Shown here: in pieces, positions 36,039-46,608 of the stretch
How the letters are laid out: every line of letters starts with the position of its first letter
Numbering within the stretch: the stretch's first letter is position 1
Notes under the pieces: generated by a model
Database searches by the model: none
What the model was told of the DNA's origin: nothing
The model's input: only the letters and a program-made list of their open reading frames with translations
Source: Hoplostethus atlanticus
Taxonomy: Eukaryota > Chordata > Actinopteri > Trachichthyiformes > Trachichthyidae
Direction of reading: 5' to 3'
DNA: 64,000 nt
NCBI GenBank assembly: GCA_034670405.1
Contig: JAXDDX010000124.1
Location: 1,049,501-1,113,500 of the forward strand
Made by a program: the position numbers and the translations under genes

Positions 36039-36490
36039 GAGTAAAACTGACACTGAGCTGGTCCTCAGGGGAGAGGAACACTGCTGGTTGTATTCCGTCT
36101 GCAAGTGAGTGTGACTTTGTGGGAGTGTGAGACCAAGTGTGTACCCGTTATTATAGATGAGGGTCTCTCCATAGCTAGCCCACTGTGGAGGTCTAAAGTG
36201 ACACTGCAAAATAGACTTAATTTCCTCATGAAATGAACAATAATTTAGACTCATAGTCACATTCACATCGTTGAATCGTGATCACACAATCTGTTACAGT
36301 ACTTAAGACTTAATAACCGAGGGCCGGACACCAAGAGCTAGCTTTTAATAAGTTAAGTGATACCACTACATGCACATGCATAACTCTTTTATCCCGGTTT
36401 CTCCACTAACCTGTTTTTATATATTAAATGGGTTGTAAACACACCTTAAACAGAGTGTGGCCACTAGCCAGGTTACTCTGTGCATGTAAA
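33334..36490. other. intergenic with scattered simple repeats
   Basis: An AAT/AAC-rich run at 34096-34152, (A)n at 34550-34565, and (GT)n at 36009-36038. No exon or element recognised. Confidence 0.5.
36009..36038. repeat. (GT)n microsatellite
   Basis: A pure GT run of about 15 units. Confidence 0.9.
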
Positions 36491-36496
36491 CACAGC

Positions 36497-36900
36497 CATT
36501 AGGGGTGAAGCGATACACTCAGCTCACGGTTCGTTACGGTACAGGCTGGTTCTCCCAACATCCGACACCGGCTGCCGCCAATTGAGACTAATTGGACAAC
36601 GGCAGCCTCACAGCAGCTTGATGAAACAACGTGTGTCTTTTTCCCAGTGTGGCAACACGGCGGGAGAGAAGACACCGCCGCAACACTGAGCTGAAAAGCT
36701 GCAGAGGGCAAGAGACAGTGTTAAGCAGAGTGGGCTGAGTTGATTTATGATTTTGAGTTTAAATAAAACGGCGAAACCGTATTTCCCCCGTGGCCGGCCC
36801 TAGCTTGACGTGCAGAAATGTGGGCGTGGCAATGGGCGGGACGAGCGGCCGCACTGCCCAATAAGAGGTAAGTCCAGCCCTCCCTTTGCTCTCCCACATG
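36497..36900. mobile_element. possible hAT-like element debris
   Basis: TTAGGGGTGAAGCGATACAC followed by CTCACGGTTCG.TACGGTAC resembles the terminal sequence of fish hAT elements. A second hAT-like terminal word (GGCCGGCCCTAGC) lies at about 36793. No transposase was recognised and the boundaries are unclear. Confidence 0.35.
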
Positions 36901-37016
36901 TCAATCAGCCCTAGCCCTGCATTTGCCATTGTCAATGCCATAATAACAACAGCCTGTCCCACCTTCAGAGAATGACTGACAGGTCGGTAGACCATGAAAA
37001 TGTTAATACAGTCGCA

Positions 37017-37560
37017 TTACATTTTCATTTTCATTACGTTAAGAGAAGGCCTTGAAATTGTCCTCCACAGCCACAAAGGCATCTCCTCTCTCTGTGTTCT
37101 GTGCTGGCATAATGACTGAATGGCACCATGGAGGTGTGTCTGACTTTTCAACAGGACGGCAATACCGTCTTCCATTTGTCTCAGCATCGTGTCTATCACT
37201 TCCAGTTCAACTTGATAGTCACAGTGCCCGCATGCTCCAATCGGCTCTGGAGAGGCACTGTAAGTCTGGGGAAAAGACACTGAGAGTTGGTTTGAGGTGC
37301 AAAACAAAAAAGTTCTTTATGAATAAGGAAGGGAAAAAGGAGTGGGCCAAATGAAACTGAGGATCTTCCTGGTCTGGAGGGGTTTGGGTCGGGGGCTCCC
37401 TGATTGCTGATGTGCATCAGCTGTGTCATCTCCATTTCTGCCACACCAGCGTGGGAGGATACCGCACACACACGTTGTCTCCTGTGTGGGACTGTGCGCT
37501 GTCCCTGGTGCTGAACCCCAGTGGAGCTGTCTCACTGCTGTGGGGCTCAACAGCTGCTAT
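37017..37560 (-). pseudogene. exon-like ORFs, unassigned (probably transposon-derived)
   Basis: Two overlapping minus-strand frames contain non-repetitive peptide: an EVIDTMLRQMEDGIAVLLKS coiled-coil-like segment (about 37205-37140) and AEMEMTQLMHISNQGAP (about 37445-37395). The layout is compatible with the accessory protein of a DNA transposon, but I do not recognise the family. Confidence 0.2.
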
Positions 37561-37859
37561 TGTAGTTTTATTTAAGTTTATGTCTCATATCTTCTCCTGC
37601 ATTTGTGCTTGTTTATCCAAGCTAACTAGCCTGTAGCTATTCTCTCTAATTGTTTAGACTGGCTAACCTGTAGCTTGTTTAGCTTAAGCTATCCTGGAAG
37701 AAGAAAATTAGCAAGTCTAGCAACAAGGCTAGCAAAGAGCAGGTTCATGCTGCCTGCCTAGTGTGTCTTGCTAAGGCTGCACTTGCAAACTCAGAGACCT
37801 GTGTGCATTGCTGCCGACTCCATAAATCACCCTGGAAGGCGTGACATTCCTGACTAAAA
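37561..37859. other. intergenic, CTAGC/GCTAAC words
   Basis: Repeated GCTAAC, CTAGC and TAGCTT words similar in texture to 925-1510; no exon. Confidence 0.4.
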
Positions 37860-39260
37860 TACTCAGAGACTCTGTTTGTGAGTAGGATTCCTTACGTTTG
37901 GACTCTCTGGCCTTAGCTGAGGTTGAGCTCAGCTAAGCTTCATCTTGTGGCATCTGCACAGCAATGGGAATTGATATTGGGTATGTGAATGACATCACCC
38001 AGAGTGAGCATATAAATGGAAAACAACAAGGGTCAACACTTGAAGTCACCAAGTCTCCCTGAGAATAGCAGTCTCAAAAATGGAATTATGGGAATTCATG
38101 AAAGACAGCAACTGTAATGGAATAGTTTTAGAGAAGAATGGCAGCTTGAACATATGAAGATATGACTGTAGTTATTGAGATCACACGATTGACATTTGGT
38201 TTCTTCAGGAAGGGCTGGACCAAGTAGGGGGGGTGGAACCAGTAGACAGTGAGCTATTTATGATGTGTAATGGGCCAATGGAATAGTATCCAAGAGGCCA
38301 AAATGAGGTCAAAATATATGAACTATTTTCAGGAAGCCTGAATATTATCACTTGAGGAGGAGGTAATGATAGATTTTATAAATTAAAGAGGCCCCTAGAA
38401 TTGTGCCAGTTCCTGGAGACAATCTCAGAGACGTCTGCAGCCCTGACATCCTTCACTGCTCTCTGATACTCTGACATAAATTCTTTTGGGATGTCCAAAT
38501 TGATTTGTAGATTGTTGGTCCTCCATTTTCGTTCCGCTTGTCTGCCTTTCCCCTTTAGAGCCTGCGTGTGCTCATTTATCCAGGGAATGGCTTAAGGTTT
38601 AGCATTTCTGTTTTTTAAAGGAGCTGTAGAGCCAGGCACTCTCTGTTAGAATCGGTGACCAGTTCCTCAGTGGGAGGTAGGAGTAGTTCATCTGGACTAC
38701 TGTTGGTAGCAGCAATGACAGCTTCACAGAATTAAGTGACAGAGGTTGAATCAGTAATGCGAGAACGGACATGTGTGGAAGACTTGGAAATAGTGGAGGA
38801 AAATAACACCTTAAAAACAATGATCAGATACACATATATCTTCTTAAACCAAATCATTAGAATACAACCAGCAGAAAGAACTGGATCAAGAGTGTGACTT
38901 TTCACGTGAGTGGGGCCTGTTACAGACTGCACCAGATTACAGGATCCAATAGGATTAATACAATCATGGCTAAGATTAAAAGACGGACAGCATACTGGTT
39001 GGTTCATATCTGATAAGCATGTCAGAGATGTAATGTGAAGCGAGACTACTAAGAGCTTTGCAGGCCAGGAGCAAAATCTTGAAATCAGTCCTAGTCCTCA
39101 TTGGAAGCCAGTGGAGAGATCTAAGGACAGGTGTTATGTGTTCAGTCTTCCCAGACCTGGTCAAGACACAGGCTGCAGTATTCTGGATAAGCTGTTGTTG
39201 CCTTTCAGTCCTCTTTGGGAGAGCAGAAAAGAGGGAATTACAGTAATCCAGAAAATAAAA
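37860..39260 (-). mobile_element. scrambled LINE fragments
   Basis: The minus strand carries LINE parts in permuted order. First, at 39164-38980, the RT C-terminal signature HITPVLRSLHWLPMRTRTDF, then ISDMLIRYEP. Then, from 38998, an endonuclease end (LVQSVTGPTHVKSHTLDPVL). Next comes an inter-domain linker near 38570-38400 (KGRQAERKWRTNNLQI). RT motifs follow (QPFLKKPN near 38200; a degraded region near 38000 matching the segment before the YADD box). Stops and frameshifts throughout. Confidence 0.65.
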
Positions 39261-39469
39261 TGGTGTAAATAAAAGTATGTAGACGTTTTACAGTCAGACT
39301 GAGAGGTATTGCTCTTAAGAGAAAGGGAGTCTAGGTAGGATGAGGTACTTATCTTCTGTTTATAGCTGGTATCAGTTGTTTCATTAACTAGGCATATAAA
39401 CAACTATAAATGACTACAGTAATCACAATTTCCCCAACAAATAACCAGGTACAAAGATATTCAGCAAAG

Positions 39470-39675
39470 CAAGATTTTGACAAACCTGTATACCAGATAG
39501 ACAATCTCATGACTATTGTGACCAAATTGGTCTATCAGCTCATGACCAGCTTCAGGAGGCAGCTCATCCTCAGATGGCTTAGCAGCTCATCACCAGTTAG
39601 ACAAGCTTCAGCAAGCTAGTCTACCAGCTCATCACCAGTTTCACTTAGCTGGTGTACCAGCTCATGACCAAAAAG
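39470..39675. repeat. degenerate CAGCTCATSACCAG repeat
   Basis: Four or five copies of a CAGCTCATGACC/CAGCTCATCACC core starting near 39536, 39560, 39583, 39624 and 39657, with ACCAG and CTGGT words between. Irregular spacing. Confidence 0.5.
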
Positions 39676-39931
39676 ATTACACACTTGTATTATAAGGACC
39701 ATTTGGACATGATTAGTTTCTCTAGGAGAGGTCAGATAATGTAATTTATTACAGCGCTATTCAATCATTTTAATCCCATCTGGATCGGCCATATCATTGA
39801 TTTTTGACTGACATGGCAGATTTTTCAGATTTTTCACACACACATTTTTTTCAACTTTTATCCAATAAAATGTATTTTATCTGCTGTTTTTTTTTTACTG
39901 TAAAGCGTCATTGGGTACTGTATAAAGTGTT

Positions 39932-39981
39932 ATATATATATATATATATATATAATGTGATGTATTATTATTATTATTATT
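39932..39981. repeat. (TA)n and (TAT)n run
   Basis: An alternating TA block followed by TATTATTAT. Confidence 0.8.
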
Positions 39982-39994
39982 ACAAATCCCAGGC

Positions 39995-40232
39995 TTTACA
40001 CGGGTTATTGAAATATGGGTCATTCCTGTGTTCGACCCACTCAGACCACACTATTGTAATGGGTTTATCTCAGGTCGTCCACCGACCAGACCACACACCG
40101 CAGCCAAGCAGCATCTGACCCGTGTAATTCCCAGGTCGGGAGCAGGGTCGTGGACCCTGCGTCTGATAACCCAACACCTGACATGGGTCATTCGCGGGTC
40201 GTTGCCCCTGTGTGAAAGGGGTATTACTGAGA
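39995..40232. repeat. GGGTC/GACCC-rich repeat-like block
   Basis: A local GC rise with repeated GGGTC and its complement (ATGGGTCATT, CGACCCA, CAGGTCGGG, CGCGGGTCGTT) ending in GTGTGAAAGGGGTATTA. This texture recurs in fish interspersed repeats; family not assigned. The short ORFs on both strands are by-products. Confidence 0.35.
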
Positions 40233-41020
40233 AGCCCTGCAAAGCCCTAGATGTAATATTTATGTGGTGAAAAGTTGTGCTTCTATGTATTTGTTCATGG
40301 AAGTTGGGTTAGGGTTACATCAAGGGGAGGTTTTGTAATATCATTGTTACACCAAAATAGATGAAAATGTTCTCCTGCTGTGTGACATTTTCAAAATGCA
40401 TTTGCACAGGAGAAGATTATGAAATGGATTAAGAAATAAAGCACAGGCATGATTTAGGCTCTTTTTATTACCCTGCTCTGAACTCTAAGCTATTTTTATT
40501 TAGCATTTGTACCAGTCATTTAATTATGCTACATTAGCCTTTAAATTTCAAATCATGCTAGGGCCATCTCATTTCACTGGCCATACTATAGATGAAACAC
40601 AGACACTGAAGGATCTTTGAATCAGACCTAAACTTACACTGCAGATTCACTTTGCCACCAGACTATTTTTGTTATAAGTCAACAAAACATTAACGTGCAT
40701 GTTAAAACAGCAGGCCCAGGCTGAGGGACCCAAGAAATTGCCTGTCTTGCTTGCCCACTAGCTACACGCCTGCATAAACTCAGAGCTGAACAGAACAGGG
40801 TCAGGGAAATAAACGCAAGAGGCTGCTGTGATCAGTGTCTGTATCGCATGGCTGCACAGCATCACAGGCCTTAATTGCAGCCTTGGTCTCTGACAAAGAT
40901 CTGAAGCTGTTTGTTGTGTCCACATAATTAGGACACAGACAGTCATAACCTCTGTTTAAGTCACTTAAACCATCACTTACATTGTTTAAAAGTATTCATG
41001 AGAATGAATTGTGTGTTCAC
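40233..41020. other. intergenic, nothing recognised
   Basis: Unique AT-rich sequence. Confidence 0.5.
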
Positions 41021-42064
41021 ATGGTATGGTACGGTACGGTATGGTATGTTATAGTATGGTGTGGTATGATAGGGTATGGTGTGTTATGGTATGGAACAAT
41101 GTGGTATGGTATGATATGATATGGTAGAGTATGGTATGATATGGTATGGTACAGTATGGTATGATATGGTATGGCATGGCATGGTATGATATGATATGAT
41201 ATGATATGATATGATGTGATGTGGCATGGTATGGTATGGTATGATATGATATGATATGGTATGGTATGATATGATATGATATGGCATGGTATGGTATGAT
41301 ATGCTATGATATGGCATGGTATGATATGATGTGATATGATATGGCATGGTATGATATGATGTGATATGATATGATATGGCATGGTATGATATGATATGGT
41401 ATGGTATGATATGATATCGTATGGTATGATATTATATGATATGGCATGATATGATATGATATGATATGATATGGCATGGTATGGTATGATGTGATATGAT
41501 ATGATATGGCATGGTATGATATGATATGGTATGGTATGATATGATATGGTATGGTATGATATGATATGATATGGCATGATATGATATGATATGGCATGGT
41601 ATGGTATGATATGCTATGCTATGATATGGCATGATATGATATGATATGCTATGATATGGCATGGTATGGTATGATATGATATGATATGGCATGGTATGGT
41701 ATGATATGCTATGATATGGCATGGTATGGTATGATATGATATGATATGGCATGGTATGATATGATGTGATATGATATGGCATGGTATGGTATGATATGCT
41801 ATGATATGGCATGGTATGGTATGATATGCTATGATATGGCATGGTATGATATGATATGATATGCTATGATATGGCATGGTATGGTATGATATGATATGAT
41901 ATGGCATGGTATGATATGATATGATATGCTATGATATGGCATGGTATGATATGATATGGTATGCTATGATATGGTATGGTATGATATGATATGGTATAAT
42001 ATGATATGGCATGGTATGATATGATATGGCATGGTATGATATGATATGATATGATATGATATGC
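41021..42064. repeat. pentanucleotide (ATGRT)n satellite with higher-order structure
   Basis: About 1,040 bp built almost only from ATGAT, ATGGT, ATGGC and ATGCT. In the centre they form a 30-bp higher-order unit: ATGATATGCT, ATGATATGGC, ATGGTATGGT (for example 41641-41830). The left edge (41021-41110) is more degenerate. The minus strand lacks stops for long stretches because the pentamers rarely create them, giving Tyr-His-Ile-rich pseudo-ORFs. Confidence 0.95.
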
Positions 42065-43994
42065 CATTGTATCGATAATTATTTATATATCGATCCAAAA
42101 CAATAGCTTAGCAAAGGTACAATGGTATAATAGGTTGGTGAGAATGGATAGAATGGATGTGTGTGTGTGTGCATACACTTTCACATGTGTATAGATTGTG
42201 AGCTATGAAGCAGACTGTCTTGGGTCTTACTTGAGGTCCAGAGGGTGTCTGTCTTGTGTGCTGGAAATGTGGAGCGGTGCTGGAGAGTGGTGCTGGAAAT
42301 CTGTGTGTCCCATTTGTCAGGCCGTTTTACTGGAGGCTCCTGACACTCAGATCCGCAGGTCACGAACCCAATTAAAGCAGACAATTTGTGTTAAATTTAT
42401 TATGCCAAGGCTGCACTGACACTGGCTCAGAGCTCGTCAGGCTTCACCTTTCAGTAGTGCAGCTTGGTCCCTAAGAGGGCCCTGGTCATCTTTGTTATTG
42501 TTCCTTTGATTTATTTCCCTCAAAGCTCAGGGAACTAGCCAGAGACTGCCCACACTGCCCACCGAGAGTAAAATAAACTACTGTTCCATTATGAGCTCTC
42601 TTATGCTTTGATGACAGTGTTATGAAAGGGGAAGATATACTGGCCCATTCAAGTATAGAAACCTCTAGTCTGTGCTCATCTGACTGAAAAATTCAGCAAT
42701 AAAAATGCCAGTGGACAGTGACACAAGATATACAGTACATTTTTACCTCACTTACTGTAATCTGTTTTTAATATCTCAGCCATTAATTATTTACACCATG
42801 ATACAACTTCCTCATTTATTGCCACACAATATATATTAAACACTGTTCTATAAGTATTTCTAGCTGGAGAGAAGCGAGCAGCAGCCTGTTCTGACACAGT
42901 CATTACTTAACATGTAAGGGGCCAGTGGCTGATCTGATATAAGCACATTAACCGTCATTTTTCATGTTCCCTTTGATTGCCATAGGATCGCTTCAGAACC
43001 ACGGCTTGGAAACAATCTCATGAATACAAGAATTATTTAACAAATACTAAAATAGTCTGGAGGGGAGGTGACTGTGGTATTGTTCCATTTCAAGGCTGTC
43101 ACTCTGACTGATGACTTCTAGGCCTCACATCACTCTTCTCTCTCTCTCTCCATTGTATTTATGATTTGAAGTACAGGAATTACAACATGGAAGGTCTGTA
43201 GAGGTTGCTGTATCTGTTTAAAATCCTCTTTTGACTGCCAATTATAAAAGTATTTTCTGCATGGGACATATAGAGGGAAACTATACATTTTAATTTTTTT
43301 AATTTTTTAATTTAATTTTTTTAAATTCTTATCGGTGTTGTTGGCAGGAAAGCGTTGCCACTACTTTCACTCAAATTTTCTTATAAGGAACACATGCTGA
43401 AAACGACCTCTTGTGAGTAATTTCTTCCTCCTATCAACACTCATTAATGCTTAGTGGTATGCTCCTCTAGTCACACCTAGACTTTCCCCATAGTCAAGTC
43501 TGTTCCATTACAGAAACATGGCTCATATTGCCTTGCTTATTAATTTTCCCCATGACAACATTAATAGGATGTGATGGTCCACTGAGTTCTTGTCCTTCTA
43601 ATTTTAGTCTGCCTGGGCCACCCCTTCTGCAAGCCTCTCTCTCTGTCCTCCGTTCTGAAGGGAAGCATCATTCACTTCATTCAAATAGTAATTGGTCTAA
43701 GGGGAAGAAATTACACTAATGGGAATTTATAATTAAAAAATGAAAAAGACAGTATGGGTCTATATGTTGAGAAATAGCTATTGTTACATTTGCACCAAGG
43801 GCAATGTAACACACTCTGTGAAGCCAGTGTTGGTGGAAACTTTGCAACCACACACAGGCCATCAAAGCAATCAGTGAAGTCACATAGGAGAACCGTGTAT
43901 TCCATACAGTGCTGTCGGATGAATGATCACACATGAACACATGCATTCAATCTTTTATAGGTAAAGTAAATAGAAGATGTTAACGTTTTTACGT

Positions 43995-44038
<44 letters not shown>

Positions 44039-45540
44039 GCACACACACATACACACACAAACGCACACACACGCACACACAGACTTGAGGCATTGCATTA
44101 ACGGAGAGACCCATCTGGTAGCTGTGCAAGTGTAGCACTCAGTGGACCCTGATTTCATTATCTCAGCGTGTTCTCTGTGACCCGGAGAAAAGTGACATCT
44201 GATTTACCTCAAGATCAATTTGTATGTAAATCAGTGAGAAACTGGGGGGCAATCGAGGGGCGGCATAACAAAAGACGTTTTCAAGTCTGCGAGCGGGTTT
44301 GCGAGTTCGGTCGAGGCATGGGAGTGGTCCCCACAGTGACGCTAATAGAGCTGATTTAAGTAATAGGACCCTTTGGGCCCCAGGGCCGACTCCCTAAAGA
44401 GAACGCTGCGCAAACAATATCACATTCATGTTATTACCCATTTACTGTTTCATTCAAGCTCAAATTATAAAGCCTTCATGGAATCACTTCACATAAGGTC
44501 TAACTATGCAAAGGCTGTGTATCAGTACATTACTAAGAGTACATTACAGTATATTTGTTCCAATAGGGGCACATATACTTGTTTTGTGACCTTGCAATAA
44601 ATCCATAGACATGTGTTTAGTTATCCAGCATGGAAGACATAGTGAATCTTGGTCACTTGCTAACCTCCTGCCAGCTGGTTGTTTTGGTTATTCTACTGTG
44701 AACAGACTTTGTAGTTCAGTAAAGTGCTCTGTGGGGCTGTAAAATATTACAGCCATCCAGAGAGAACACCGTTTTATCTGCAGATGATGAATGGAGCCTC
44801 TGCCTCACAGATATTTTGGTCAATTTCCCCCCTCTTTGATTTGAGACCAAAGCAGACTCTCCTGAACCTTAAAGTAATGGATCACATTGGAAGTGTCAGT
44901 CAGTGCCTGGAGGCCTCAACTTTTCTCATCCACCCGCAGACAGATCATCATCACCACTGGCTTCTTCTCGTTACTTCTTCTCGGACTAGCTGATCTATTG
45001 CTGTGCGGCATTAAAATTCTAGGACATTTTGATACAGTGGCATGAAATTTGTAACAGAGATATTTCTCTTGACAAAGTAAGTGCCTGCATGCATGTTTGT
45101 GAAGAGGAGGCTTTCACTTTTTATTTTATTACTACTGAAAACACAAAGGTGTCATAGATGAGTATGAAAGCTGTTACTAGAAGCCTCATGTAAAGCTTAA
45201 AGTAGTCTTTGATTTGATGTGATTAGTGTTTTCATTTGGCTTTTTAGTGGGCAGGGACGATGACTGGGCTGGGGTCTGGGGTCTTGTGGAGCGGTCAGGG
45301 CCACTAATTTGTGCAGGTGATTGATGGCTAACCTTGAGGACCGTTGACCGAGGACGTGTAACAAATAGCTACAGTGCTTTCCTCTAGACTATATGCTAAA
45401 ATCAATATCACCATAGGAGATACTAATTGTTTAAACTCAAGAATGGGAAGCAATTTGATTTATATGATTAGACAGGTTTCTAACTGATCTAGCAATTGGC
45501 TATTTACCAATTTATGGTAATTGAATAGGTGAAAATTAAA
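42065..45540. other. intergenic; candidate conserved patches
   Basis: No exon. 42880-43010 and 44160-44420 are repeat-poor. The second has unusually high CpG for the area and a 9-bp inverted repeat, CTGATTTAC (44199-44207) and GTAAATCAG (44226-44234). An interrupted (AC)n lies at about 43996-44080. Confidence 0.35.
43996..44080. repeat. interrupted (AC)n microsatellite
   Basis: AC units with GC and TA interruptions in the distal half. Confidence 0.9.
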
Positions 45541-45543
45541 TTA

Positions 45544-45545
<2 letters not shown>

Positions 45546-45589
<44 letters not shown>
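45546..45589. repeat. (AC)n microsatellite
   Basis: A pure run of about 22 units. Confidence 0.95.
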
Positions 45590-45591
<2 letters not shown>

Positions 45592-46061
45592 TTGTATTGT
45601 CATATCAAGCATGAGCCCAAGACTATCCTACAAAATTGCATCTATAAATTATGGTGGGGGTAGTTTAATTTTATCTGCAAACCCAAACGGTCTGGCTAGC
45701 CAATCAGAGTCTGCCAATTCCAGTGACACAGTCATATAAAAGCTCTTTCTATTATTAGATGGGTATATCATCGCTGGCTGACACAGCTAGCGGAGATGAC
45801 AATGGCCGCATTACTCACAAAACACCTTTCATTTCTAAGTGAATTAAGGTTGACTCGCTGTCACTCCCAGTGACGGTGCTCTGCGATGGCTGCTGAATGG
45901 CCCCCGGTTGTCGTTTTGGTAATTTAAGCTATCACATAAGCATTACGGTAATTGGCTATTGGGCTTACTTGCTTTCTAGCAAATTGAAAAATCATCCGTC
46001 TTTAAATGGTCTCGGATCCCATTTTATCATCCATCCAGTAATAAAAGGGTTATTTTTATGT
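45590..46061. other. candidate conserved non-coding patch
   Basis: 45730-46040 is unique, moderately CpG-containing and rich in TAATT/ATTA words (GGTAATTTAAG, GGTAATTGGC). No open frame. Confidence 0.3.
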
Positions 46062-46081
46062 TTGAAATAATAATAATAATG

Positions 46082-46112
<31 letters not shown>
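46062..46112. repeat. (AAT)n microsatellite
   Basis: A trinucleotide run with one GAT variant. Confidence 0.9.
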
Positions 46113-46559
46113 ATTGTCATTTCTCATAGCACAAATCACCAAACCAGTCCAACGTCCACTGTGCACTGTGGCAAGAGGCTTACTTAGCTGTGTTTCTGTA
46201 AAAAACACAGATGGGGAACTAACAGGAGCAAGTGGCTGTTAAGAGAATAAAAGCTTGATTGCTTTAAAATCTAATTTTGTTCAATTGAAAGCTTTTTGAT
46301 GCACAACTTTAAATGCTGTTTGATTTGCATAGCTGCTGTACCGTATGTACCGCAATACTCCTCAGATGTCAGTGTCAGTTTATAGTCTCACTACAAGTCA
46401 TAAAAGAACCACAATCTTTCTTCTATCACCATATTAGGATATTCTATAGACCTTTACAGAATACAGGCATGGTGGAGCATGTCCTCCTCAAGCCATTAAG
46501 CCCTTCAGGTGCCACTCTCTCTCCCCCACCCTTGATGGTGCCCCCTCAACTGAATGGAT

Positions 46560-46560
<1 letters not shown>

Positions 46561-46605
<45 letters not shown>
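46561..46605. repeat. (AC)n microsatellite
   Basis: A pure run of about 22 units. Confidence 0.95.

Positions 46606-46608
<3 letters not shown>

Noticed and set aside
41017..41907. Several long minus-strand ORFs of Tyr/His/Ile/Ser repeats
   Set aside because: They are the translation of a pentanucleotide satellite in which stops rarely occur; no start context or conserved domain.
41021..42064. CRISPR-like array
   Set aside because: No spacers; a continuous short tandem repeat in a eukaryotic genome.
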